45,814 nt of DNA from Mesorhizobium sp. B2-7-1. GTDB taxonomy: Bacteria; Pseudomonadota; Alphaproteobacteria; Rhizobiales; Rhizobiaceae. Every line of letters starts with the position of its first letter. The stretch's first letter is position 1. A model generated the notes under the pieces. It was not told the origin of the DNA and searched no databases. It saw nothing but the letters and a program-made list of their open reading frames with translations. This document shows, piece after piece, positions 8,897 through 15,832 of this stretch. The stretch lies in contig NZ_VFUA01000047.1 in assembly GCF_006440735.1 (NCBI RefSeq), forward strand, positions 1 through 45,814. Reading direction: 5' to 3'. The translations under genes and the position numbers were made by a program.

Positions 8897-10063
8897 ATGC
8901 GCTACGACATCGTCATCATCGGCGGAGCCATCGTCGGATCCTCGGTCGCCTACTATTTGCGCGAGGAAGGCTTTACCGGCTCGATCGCGCTGATCGAACG
9001 CGATCCGCAGTTTTCCCACGCGGCGACGACCCTGTCCCTGGCCTCGATCCGCCAGCAATTTTCCATTCCTGAAAACATCCGCCTGTCGCAGTTCACCCTA
9101 AAATTGTTCCGCCGGCTGAAGGAGACGTTCGGCGCCGACGCCGATATCGGTTTCCGCGAGGGCGGCTACCTTATCCTCGCCGGCGAGGCCGGCCTGCCGA
9201 TCCTCAAGGCCAATCACGAGACGCAGGTTGCCGAGGGCGCCGATATCGCGCTGGAGGACGCCGGGCAGCTGGCGCGCCGCTTCCCATGGCTGTCGGTCGA
9301 AGATATTTCCGCAGGCGCCTTTGGCCGCAGCGGCGAGGGCTGGTTCGACGCGCACGCGCTGCTGACGCTGTTCCGCAAGGCCTTGCGCGACAAGAAGATC
9401 GATTTCATCGCGGCTTCCGCCACCGGCATTTCGCGCGACGGCAATCGCGTTACCGGTGTTTCGCTCGACAATGGCGAGACGCTGGAAGCCGGCATCGTCG
9501 TCAACGCCGCCGGCCCGAACGCCGGCAAGGTGGCGGCTTTTGCCGGGCTGGCGCTGCCGGTCGAGCCACGCAAGCGCAACGTCTTCGTCTTCGAGGCGCG
9601 CGAGAAATATGCCGACATGCCGCTCCTGGTCGATCCGTCGGGCATCTATGTGCGGCCGGAGGGCTCGGTCTACCTGACCGGCGGCGCCGAGCCCGAAGAA
9701 GGCGATGTCGCGCCCGATCCGAAGGATTTCGACGTCAACTGGCCGCTGTTCGAAGAGGTGGTCTGGCCGACTTTGGCCACCCGCATCCCGGCCTTCGAGG
9801 CGATCAAGCCGACGCGCGCCTGGGTCGGGCATTACGACTACAACACGCTCGACCAGAACGGGGTCATCGGACCGCATCCGGAAGTCGGGAACTTCCTGTT
9901 CGCCAACGGTTTCTCCGGCCACGGCCTGCAGCAGGCGCCGGCGGTCGGCAAGTCGATCGCCGAGCTCATCATGCATGGCGGGTACCGGACCATCGACTGC
10001 ACGGCGTTTGGATATGAGAGAGTGGCGGCAGGAAGGGCGTTCAGGGAACTGAATGTGATTTGA
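8897..10063 (+). CDS. DAO-family FAD-dependent oxidoreductase
   Basis: A 388-residue flavoprotein of the D-amino-acid oxidase / glycine oxidase superfamily, oxidising an amine or amino acid of unknown identity. It opens with the Rossmann dinucleotide motif (DIVIIGGAIVGSSVAYYL, then LIERD after the second strand). It has the substrate-domain repeat around GYLIL, the second FAD contact VVNAAGPNAGKVA, and the C-terminal NGVIGPHPE...FANGFSGHGLQQAP block that closes over FAD. The pattern recalls FOXRED1-like/sarcosine-oxidase-like proteins. The ribosome site GGAGAAAA lies just before the ATG. It is 69 bp after the kinase gene but probably separate in function. Confidence 0.9.
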   Translation: MRYDIVIIGGAIVGSSVAYYLREEGFTGSIALIERDPQFSHAATTLSLASIRQQFSIPENIRLSQFTLKLFRRLKETFGADADIGFREGGYLILAGEAGLPILKANHETQVAEGADIALEDAGQLARRFPWLSVEDISAGAFGRSGEGWFDAHALLTLFRKALRDKKIDFIAASATGISRDGNRVTGVSLDNGETLEAGIVVNAAGPNAGKVAAFAGLALPVEPRKRNVFVFEAREKYADMPLLVDPSGIYVRPEGSVYLTGGAEPEEGDVAPDPKDFDVNWPLFEEVVWPTLATRIPAFEAIKPTRAWVGHYDYNTLDQNGVIGPHPEVGNFLFANGFSGHGLQQAPAVGKSIAELIMHGGYRTIDCTAFGYERVAAGRAFRELNVI

Positions 10064-10164
10064 GCGGGAAACCGGTCGGCGATATGCGATCCAACCGACA
10101 AAAGCCGTTGCTTCTTGCTGGCCGCGTCATATTACTCTGAGCCTATCGGCGCTCGGGGAAAACA

Positions 10165-11073
10165 TTGCTTAGAAAGGCTATCGAAAATTTTCGGCGCACA
10201 AGCGGGGTCCAATTGCTTTTGGGCCTTCGCCACGAGATCCTCTATCGTCAGTTTTTGGGAAGCGCCGCGCCTAAAGGCCGTGCGTTCGCCAGGGATCTGA
10301 GCGGAAAACCCGAGCGGAATTATTGCTTCACCATCGCGTTCAACACGCCTTGGATCGTAGACGTGCTCACCAAAGCCTGGCAGGCATTCCCGACCGGCAC
10401 AAGGCTCGTGGTGATCGACAATTCACCGAAGCAGGATGCGCGGGCTTCGATCGAGGCAATCTGCGCGCAGCGCGGGGTCGCGTACTTCAGGCTCCCCAGG
10501 AATTTCGAAACGAACCCTTCCAGATCACATGGCGTCTCCCAGACCTGGATCTTCCACAACATCGTCAAGCACCTCAAACCTGACATGTTCGGGTTCATCG
10601 ATCACGATTGCTTCCCGGTCGGACCGATCGATATCGCGCAGCGCGTCGGACGAAAGATCGGTTACGGGATGCCGCGGCATGCCAGGTCCAGCTATCTGTA
10701 CAAGGAAGCCAAGGACGAGTCTTGCTGGTACTACTGGGCCGGCCTGTGCTTCTACAATTTCGCTGCTGTCGAGCATGCGAAGCTCGATTTCAGAAATCGG
10801 CTCGACATCGGAATGGACACCGGAGGCGGCAACTGGCCAGTATTGTATTCGAAGCACCCCGTCGGGGAATTCGAGATGGCCCGATTAAATCACGTCGCGG
10901 TAAGCGTCGGGGGGAAAACCGCTGACTACGAGGTATATGACGAGGTCCTTTTTCATGTCGGCGGCGCGTCTTACCGCTCGCGCGCGACAAATGCGGACTA
11001 CCGTCGCCAGTTGTCGGACCATATCTGGAAAACCTATCTGGGCGGGATCCAGGATCGCCTGATTTCCATCTGA
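10165..11073 (+). CDS. Glycosyltransferase-like protein (GT-A type, unassigned)
   Basis: A 302-residue protein without a firm family call. The central part reads like a GT-A nucleotide-sugar transferase: a Rossmann-like TRLVVIDNSPKQD strand, then a predicted metal site D146-H147-D148 in FGFIDHDCFP, and later a conserved-looking DTGGGNWPVLY segment. No signal peptide or TM segment is evident. The start is a TTG at 10165 with GGGGA upstream; no ATG is available near it. Base composition is visibly lower in GC than both neighbours, and codon choice is less biased, which suggests acquisition by transfer. It ends 2 bp from the convergent SRPBCC gene. Alternative: a non-enzymatic GT-fold protein. 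Confidence 0.6.
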   Translation: MLRKAIENFRRTSGVQLLLGLRHEILYRQFLGSAAPKGRAFARDLSGKPERNYCFTIAFNTPWIVDVLTKAWQAFPTGTRLVVIDNSPKQDARASIEAICAQRGVAYFRLPRNFETNPSRSHGVSQTWIFHNIVKHLKPDMFGFIDHDCFPVGPIDIAQRVGRKIGYGMPRHARSSYLYKEAKDESCWYYWAGLCFYNFAAVEHAKLDFRNRLDIGMDTGGGNWPVLYSKHPVGEFEMARLNHVAVSVGGKTADYEVYDEVLFHVGGASYRSRATNADYRRQLSDHIWKTYLGGIQDRLISI

Positions 11074-11075
11074 CC

Positions 11076-11561
11076 TCAAATCGGGCTGCGCGCGCCCAAA
11101 TACCCCTGCAGCCACCCAAGCACCCGCGCCCAGCCTTCGGCATGTTCGGCCGCGGCGTCCGGGAAACCCGCGAAGCCGCCGTGGCAGATGGTGAGCCGCG
11201 TGCTGTCGCCGATCGGCTCAAGCAGGTAAGCCGCTGTGGTTTCCTTGCGGCCAAGCGTCGGATGGTCCCAGTCGTAGCGCCGCGTCTGCACGATCCGGCG
11301 CGGCATCTCGATCTCGAGAAACTCTCCGCTGGCGGGGAGGTGTCTACCGTCAGCCGACCGTACGACAACGCTCCAGCTTCCACCGAGGCGAAGATCGGCG
11401 TTCCAGCTTGTCATCCGGTAAGTGTCGGCGGAGCCCCACCAGCGTTCGACCTCCCCGGTGACCAGCGCCGCGACAACCTCGTCCGGCGAGGCAGGAAGCT
11501 CGGCTGAGGCCATGACCGTGTCAGCATTCGCCATCGCTTGCGGCAAGGACAAGTAAAGCAT
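11076..11561 (-). CDS. SRPBCC (AHSA1-like) domain protein
   Basis: A protein of about 161 residues of the START/Bet v1-like SRPBCC superfamily, with the AHSA1 pattern ELPASPDEVVAALVTGEVERWW, then LGGSW, MPRRIVQTRRYDWDHP and a C-terminal helix AEGWARVLGWLQGYL. Such proteins bind small hydrophobic ligands; the ligand here is unknown. The ATG at 11561 is preferred because AAGGTGGG stands upstream; a TTG at 11579 and an ATG at 11534 are alternatives. It is the last gene of the ArsR - SRPBCC - SRPBCC unit, 45 bp after the second gene. Confidence 0.85.
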   Translation of the reverse strand: MLYLSLPQAMANADTVMASAELPASPDEVVAALVTGEVERWWGSADTYRMTSWNADLRLGGSWSVVVRSADGRHLPASGEFLEIEMPRRIVQTRRYDWDHPTLGRKETTAAYLLEPIGDSTRLTICHGGFAGFPDAAAEHAEGWARVLGWLQGYLGARSPI

Positions 11562-11606
11562 CGAACCCACCTTTGCCAATAATTGTCTCGCATCCGAAAC
11601 GAATAT

Positions 11607-12056
11607 TCATCCCTTTGACGGCGGGCGCTCGAAACCCTTGCCGGTTTCGAGCAGGCTCTTCAGGCTCGCCAGCACCAGCGGCCAGCCCTTGGCGACGTTC
11701 GGGATAAGCCTGTGCGGGCCATCGGCCTCGTGGATGACGGCGAGCTTCATCAATTCGCCGTCTGGCTCGATGGTGAAGGTGCAGCGCGTGTAGCCGTCCT
11801 CCTTCACCTCGGGCATCCATTCGTTGCGCCATTTGATGACCAGGCGCCGCGGCGGGTCGATCTCGAGGACTTCGCCCGAGTCGGCGACACGTCCATCGGG
11901 GAAGACCAGCTTCCAGCTCGAGCCGACCTTCCAGTCGCTCTCCTGATGGGAGCAGAGGAAGAACTGACGGTTGAATTCCGGATCGGTCAGCGCTTCCCAG
12001 AGTTTTTCCGGCGTCGTGCGGATATAGGTGACATAGACAAAGCTGTTCTCGCTCAC
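11607..12056 (-). CDS. SRPBCC (AHSA1-like) domain protein, ArsR-coupled
   Basis: A 149-residue SRPBCC/AHSA1 protein: VYVTYIRTTPEKLWEALTDPEFNRQFF is the canonical start of this subfamily, followed by VGSSWKL, DPPRRLVIKW and a closing helix GWPLVLASLKSLLE. The start ATG overlaps the stop of the ArsR gene (ATGA at 12053-12056), so the two are translationally coupled. An ArsR-type repressor followed by this subfamily is a recurrent pair in proteobacteria, and the repressor likely controls its own operon through the operator at 12383-12402. The inducing compound is not known. Confidence 0.9.
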   Translation of the reverse strand: MSENSFVYVTYIRTTPEKLWEALTDPEFNRQFFLCSHQESDWKVGSSWKLVFPDGRVADSGEVLEIDPPRRLVIKWRNEWMPEVKEDGYTRCTFTIEPDGELMKLAVIHEADGPHRLIPNVAKGWPLVLASLKSLLETGKGFERPPSKG

Positions 12057-12373
12057 GGCTCTTCCCTTTCAAGGCGTTGCTTCAGGTCGCTGAGGGCAGC
12101 AAGCCGCCCCCGCTCGAACTTGCCGATCCAGCGCTCGGCGATCTCGTTGATCGGAACGGGGTTGAGGTAGTGCTCCTTCTCTCGGCCCCGGCGCATGGTG
12201 GTGACGAGGTTGGCCTCCTCGAGGATCGCCAAATGCTTGGTCACCGCCTGGCGCGTCATATCCATGTGCTCGCAGAGCGCGTTGAGCGTCTGCCCGTTCC
12301 GGGCATGCAGACTGTCCAGCAATTGCCGGCGGGTCGGGTCGGCCAAGGCGCGAAAGACAGCATCCATGCTCAT
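12053..12373 (-). CDS. ArsR/SmtB-family transcriptional repressor
   Basis: A 106-residue winged-helix repressor of the metal-independent ArsR subgroup. It shows FRALADPTRRQLLDSL (helix 1-2), LNALCEHMDMTRQAVTKHLAILEEANLV (recognition helix-turn-helix) and the wing RRGREKEHYLNP. The metal-binding ELCVC motif of true arsenic sensors is absent, so it probably responds to another signal. The longest frame starts at a TTG inside the operator; ATG 12373 (MSMDAVFRALADP) or ATG 12367 is more sensible. A palindrome 10 bp upstream is the probable binding site. It leads the operon with two SRPBCC genes. Confidence 0.93.
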   Translation of the reverse strand: MSMDAVFRALADPTRRQLLDSLHARNGQTLNALCEHMDMTRQAVTKHLAILEEANLVTTMRRGREKEHYLNPVPINEIAERWIGKFERGRLAALSDLKQRLEREEP

Positions 12374-12382
12374 GGCTCTAAT

Positions 12383-12402
12383 ATGCAACCATTTGGTTGC
12401 AT
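12383..12402. promoter_or_regulatory. Palindromic operator, probably for the adjacent ArsR repressor
   Basis: The 20-base sequence ATGCAACCATTTGGTTGCAT has perfect 9-base arms (12383-12391 and 12394-12402) around TT. It lies 10 bp upstream of the ArsR start codon, where an autorepressor should bind. This type of ATGCAACC...GGTTGCAT site is what I expect for ArsR-SRPBCC operons; the assignment to this protein is inferred from position. Confidence 0.75.
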
Positions 12403-12450
12403 GTCAAGTGGTGCGGCGGGACAGGCAATCACTTGCCGGTGAATGACCTC

Positions 12451-12876
12451 TCAGCTTTTGCGGGAGAACCAGAAGGCGTCGATCATGCGCATCATGCCGA
12501 TGCGCTCATAAAAACCGACGGCGTCGGGCATCGAGATCAGGCTGATGGCGACCGAAGGCCCGAGCTGCCGCTGCGCCTCGTCCATCAGGCCCTTGCCGAC
12601 GCCGAGCCCTTGCGCGGCCTTGGAGACGGCGAGGTCGGAAATGTAGCAGACCCAGGAGAAGTCGGTCATGCCGCGCGCGACGCCGACCAGTTGCCTGTCC
12701 GGCCGGTCGAGCCGCGCGGTCAGCACGAGATTGGCGTTGTCCAGCATGGTTTGCAGCCGGGCCTCGTCGTCGACCGGCCTTACCTTGCCGAGGCCGGATT
12801 CGACCAGCACGCGGCGGAACTCGGCGACATCGAGCAAGGGTTCGCTTGCGTAAAGCACTTTGGAAGAATCGGCCAT
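12451..12876 (-). CDS. GNAT-family N-acetyltransferase
   Basis: A 141-residue acetyl-CoA-dependent acyltransferase. Motif A is present as YISDLAVSKAAQGLGVGKGLMDEAQ, containing the Q/R-x-x-G-x-G/A pyrophosphate loop. Motif B is the segment SLISMPDAVGFYERIGM, and the chain ends in FWFSRKS, a common ending in this subfamily. The acceptor is unknown. The frame is open far upstream across leuD in antisense, but the ATG at 12876 (MADSSKVLYASEPL) is the real start. It is divergent from leuD, with 165 bp between them. Confidence 0.88.
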   Translation of the reverse strand: MADSSKVLYASEPLLDVAEFRRVLVESGLGKVRPVDDEARLQTMLDNANLVLTARLDRPDRQLVGVARGMTDFSWVCYISDLAVSKAAQGLGVGKGLMDEAQRQLGPSVAISLISMPDAVGFYERIGMMRMIDAFWFSRKS

Positions 12877-13041
12877 GGCCGCAGACTGCACCGGCCGGCC
12901 AGGATTTCGAAGCCGTTTTCGAGGCATGCCCGCCTTTGGCCCAAGGGCAGTGCACGAACAGTTGCCTTTCATTTGCCGCCGGCTTTGTGTAAACCGTCCC
13001 GCAAATTCCCCCGCAAGCCAAGAAGAAGACGGGCAAGCACC

Positions 13042-13647
13042 ATGGATAAATTCAACAAGCTCACCGGCGTCGCCGCGCCCATGCCGATCGTCAATGTCGA
13101 CACCGACATGATCATCCCGAAGGATTATCTCAAGACGATCAAGCGCACCGGGCTCGGCACCGGCCTGTTCGCCGAGATGCGCTACAATGAGGACGGTTCG
13201 GAGAACCCGGATTTCGTGCTCAACAAGCCTGCCTACCGCAAGGCGCAGATCCTGGTCGCCGGCGACAATTTCGGCTGCGGCTCGAGCCGCGAGCATGCGC
13301 CCTGGGCGCTGCTCGATTTCGGCATACGCTGCGTGATCTCGACCTCGTTCGCCGACATCTTCTACAACAACTGCTTCAAGAACGGCATCCTGCCGATCAC
13401 GGTCAGCCCGGAAGACCTCGACAAGCTGATGGACGACGCCTCGCGCGGCTCCAACGCGACGCTGTCGATCGACCTGGAGGCCAAGGAGATCCGCGGGCCG
13501 GATGGCGGCGTGGTCAATTTCGACCTCGACGACTTCAAGCGCCACTGCCTGCTCAACGGCCTGGACGACATCGGGCTGACCATGGAAAAGGCCGGCGCCA
13601 TCGCGTCCTTCGAGAAGAAGAACGCCGAGCAGCGCCCCTGGGCCTGA
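13042..13647 (+). CDS. leuD: 3-isopropylmalate dehydratase small subunit
   Basis: LeuD, with LeuC, interconverts 2- and 3-isopropylmalate in leucine synthesis. At 201 residues it has the usual length. Typical blocks are MDKFNKLTGVAAPMPIVNVDTDMIIPKDYLKTI, the swivel-domain loop GDNFGCGSSREHAPWAL and the strand SFADIFYNNCFKNGILPI. The ATG at 13042 fits the family start, with AGAAGAAGACGG upstream. leuC is not in the window; leuB follows 2.2 kb on, after an Ivy-like gene, a RidA homologue and a broken VOC gene. A hairpin follows the stop. Confidence 0.96.
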   Translation: MDKFNKLTGVAAPMPIVNVDTDMIIPKDYLKTIKRTGLGTGLFAEMRYNEDGSENPDFVLNKPAYRKAQILVAGDNFGCGSSREHAPWALLDFGIRCVISTSFADIFYNNCFKNGILPITVSPEDLDKLMDDASRGSNATLSIDLEAKEIRGPDGGVVNFDLDDFKRHCLLNGLDDIGLTMEKAGAIASFEKKNAEQRPWA

Positions 13648-13662
13648 GCGGCCCGAAAGCAT

Positions 13663-13686
13663 AACCCGGCCATCGCAGGCCGGGTT
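13663..13686 (+). terminator. Hairpin terminator after leuD
   Basis: Arms AACCCGGCC (13663-13671) and GGCCGGGTT (13678-13686) pair perfectly around ATCGCA, 15 bases after the leuD stop. There is no long T run after it, so termination may be weak or partial. Confidence 0.6.
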
Positions 13687-13712
13687 CGTCGCGGCTGAAT
13701 GGAGGGACAGTC

Positions 13713-14669
13713 ATGGCACGCTCACTTCTGGCCGCCGCCGGCGTTTCGGCGGCAATAATCCTTCTCGCCACGGTCGGCGCCAATGCGCAGACCACCGCGC
13801 CGGCCAAGCAGCCGGCGCCCGCGGCGTCCGACCAGCCGGCGACAGATCAAGGCGCGACCGACCAGGGATCGGCCGGCGACCAGGCCGCGTCGGATGACGA
13901 CAAGCAGGCGCCCATCCCCTTCGAAGGCGGCCAGCTCACCATCACGCAGCCGGAGCAGGACGGCGAGAAGGTGCTGTCCTATGATGGCAAGCAACTCGCC
14001 AGCAATTACGACGTCTCTTTCGACAAGATCGTGAAGATCGGCGACGTCAACGTCGCGTTGGTCGATGTCGGCGACGGCGGCAATCAATGCGGGCCGGCTA
14101 AGGTCATCGTCTGGAAGCCGAAGGACGGCGCGATCCAGACCACGACGGTCGAGCAGGACGAATGCGGCGCGCCACCGGCTTCGGTCTCCGACGACGCCAT
14201 CTATTTCGTGCCCTATCTGCTGCCGGGAGAAACCAAGCCGGCGCTCCAGTGGTCGCCGACCGACGGGCTGACGACATCAGGTGATCTGACCTACACGCCC
14301 GAACCCGGCACCGACTGGAAGGACGTCGATGCGTCGAAATACGGCTACATCGTCGACGCCTTCCATAACGAAGCGGTCTACAAGGCGGCCAAGGCGCTGC
14401 TCGGCGACGACATGCCCGACATGGCGACCAGCCTGCTGGTGAGCGGCGGCGACACCGAAAAGATCGCATCGGGCGCCTTCTACGCCACCGGCTGCGTGCC
14501 GCATGACTGCGGCGGCAATGACGGCTTCATGGCCATCGACCCGGCCAAGCAGAAAGTCTATTTCGCCCGCCGCGGCGACAATGACCAGCCGCAGGCCTGG
14601 CCGCCGCTGAAGGACTGGCCGGCCGATATCAAGAAGGCCTATGACGACGCGCAAGGGTCGGGGAATTAG
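13713..14669 (+). CDS. Secreted protein with C-terminal Ivy-like (lysozyme inhibitor) domain
   Basis: A 318-residue exported protein. A signal peptide (about 1-25, ending GANAQ) is followed by a low-complexity Ala/Gln/Asp linker to about residue 65, then a globular region. The last 100 or so residues resemble the inhibitor of vertebrate lysozyme family (Ivy). There is a helix-rich AAKALLGDDMPDMATSLL part, then the loop CVPHDC at residues 261-266, matching Ivy's CKPHxC loop that plugs the lysozyme active site, then DGFMAIDPAKQKVYFA. The middle domain (about 70-200) is unassigned. A ribosome site GGAGGGACAG precedes the ATG. A periplasmic role protecting peptidoglycan from lysozyme-type enzymes is inferred from the domain only. 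Confidence 0.75.
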   Translation: MARSLLAAAGVSAAIILLATVGANAQTTAPAKQPAPAASDQPATDQGATDQGSAGDQAASDDDKQAPIPFEGGQLTITQPEQDGEKVLSYDGKQLASNYDVSFDKIVKIGDVNVALVDVGDGGNQCGPAKVIVWKPKDGAIQTTTVEQDECGAPPASVSDDAIYFVPYLLPGETKPALQWSPTDGLTTSGDLTYTPEPGTDWKDVDASKYGYIVDAFHNEAVYKAAKALLGDDMPDMATSLLVSGGDTEKIASGAFYATGCVPHDCGGNDGFMAIDPAKQKVYFARRGDNDQPQAWPPLKDWPADIKKAYDDAQGSGN

Positions 14670-14705
14670 CCGAGCCTCTGTTGCTCGGCCGCGTTCCTTC
14701 GCGCC

Positions 14706-14872
14706 CCCTCTGTCCTGCCGGACATCTCCCCCACATGGGGGGAGATTGGCTGTTTCGGCGCTCCGCTCATTCTACGACGCTGATGATTGGCGAAAGCCGA
14801 CGCGACGTCTGATCTCCCCCCTCGTGGGGGAGATGCCCGGTAGGGCAGAGGGGGGCGCTGTCCCGCCAGCGT
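14706..14872. repeat. Palindromic intergenic repeat, CTCCCCC...GGGGGAG type
   Basis: Two inward-facing hairpins: ATCTCCCCC-ACAT-GGGGGGAGAT near 14724-14745 and ATCTCCCCCCTCGTGGGGGAGAT near 14812-14834. They are flanked by inverted CCTCTGTCCTGCCGGACATC and GATGCCCGGTAGGGCAGAGG. The block fills the gap between the Ivy-like gene and the RidA homologue. Related pieces lie at 15.70-15.74 and 32.31-32.34 kb. It has no coding potential of its own. Confidence 0.7.
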
Positions 14873-14943
14873 CGCGGTGTCTGGCTCACGACTGGATTGT
14901 CCGCGTGGTTCAGAATGGTCGAAACAACCAATGCGAGGCCCGC

Positions 14944-15327
14944 ATGCGCAAGCTCATCTCCACAGGCTCCCCCTTCGAGAAGACCGCCGGCTATTCGCGC
15001 GCGGTGGTGCAGGGCGACTGGTGCTTCGTCTCCGGCACGACCGGCTACGACTATGCCACCATGACCATCCCCGAAACGGTCGAGGCGCAGACGCGCAATT
15101 GCCTCGCCACCATCGCCAAGGCGCTCGCCGACGGCGGCTTCGACATAGCCGATGTGGTGCGGGCGCACTACTACATCACCGACCAGGCCTATGTTGACGT
15201 GGTCTTCCCGATCCTCGGCGAGGCGTTCGGCGACATCCGCCCGGCGGCGACGATGATCGTGTGCCAGCTCAACAAGCCGGAGATGAAGATCGAGATCGAG
15301 GTGACCGCGCTGCGGCGCACGGCATAG
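14944..15327 (+). CDS. RidA (YjgF/YER057c/UK114) family protein lacking the RidA arginine
   Basis: A 127-residue trimeric-type Rid domain protein: FEKTAGYSRAVVQGDWCFVSGTTG, TRNCLATIAKALADGGFDIADVVRAHYYI and IEIEVTAL follow the family closely. True RidA removes reactive enamines/imines made by PLP enzymes and uses an arginine in the RPAR(S/T) segment. Here the segment reads RPAATMIV, so this is more likely one of the Arg-less Rid subgroups with unproven function. The ATG at 14944 is preceded by GCGAGGCC. The longer open frame upstream lies in the repeat and is not coding. The VOC gene starts 11 bp downstream, so they form a pair. Confidence 0.88.
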   Translation: MRKLISTGSPFEKTAGYSRAVVQGDWCFVSGTTGYDYATMTIPETVEAQTRNCLATIAKALADGGFDIADVVRAHYYITDQAYVDVVFPILGEAFGDIRPAATMIVCQLNKPEMKIEIEVTALRRTA

Positions 15328-15338
15328 GGGCCGCAGCG

Positions 15339-15689
15339 ATGACGGTTCGGCGCATCGTAGCCAACATCGCCACCAAGGATATCGCGGCGGCGAAGCGCTT
15401 CTATCAGGACGTGCTTGGCCTCGACATCCTCATGGATCAAGGCTGGATCGCCACCTACGGCTCCGATGAAAGCATGCGGGTGCAGGTGAGCTTCATGGCC
15501 GAGGGCGGATCGGATACCCCGGTGCCGGACCTTTCGATCGAGGTCGACGATGTCGACGCGACGCTCGCTGGTATGAAGACCGCCGGCTTCGCCATCGAAT
15601 AGGGCCCGGCCGACGAGCCCTGGGGCGTGCGGCGCTTCTACGTGCGCGATCCTTTCGGCAGGCTGGTGAATATCCTGGCGCATCGGTAG
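15339..15689 (+). pseudogene. VOC (glyoxalase/bleomycin-resistance) family protein broken by an in-frame TAG
   Basis: A vicinal-oxygen-chelate protein interrupted by a nonsense codon. Codons 1-87 read as a normal VOC half (RRIVANIATKDIAAAKRFYQDVLGL, YGSDESMRVQVSFMAEGG, LSIEVDDVDATLAGMKTAGF). Codon 88 is TAG (15600-15602). The same frame continues cleanly for 28 more codons with the expected second half: GPADEPWGVRRFYVRDPFGRLVNIL ends in TAG at 15687-15689. Relatives usually have Tyr before GP, so one change TAT/TAC to TAG explains it. The last metal-site strand is lost from the truncated product. It sits 11 bp behind the RidA homologue. A sequencing error is possible. Confidence 0.85.
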
Positions 15690-15832
15690 GCGAGACGCTG
15701 GCGGGACAGCACCCCCCTCTGGCCGGCAGGCCAGAGAGGGGTGTGAAGGATCTCGGCGCTCGTCCCCTTGCGCACGGCCCACTTGGCGTTTAGCAAGGCG
15801 CCGGTTCAATTTCTCTCCCGGGACGGTTCTCC

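Noticed and set aside
14754..14760. Possible CRISPR array in the repeats at 14.7-14.9 kb
   Set aside because: The units are inverted pairs with no regular spacing and no spacers; no cas genes are in the window.
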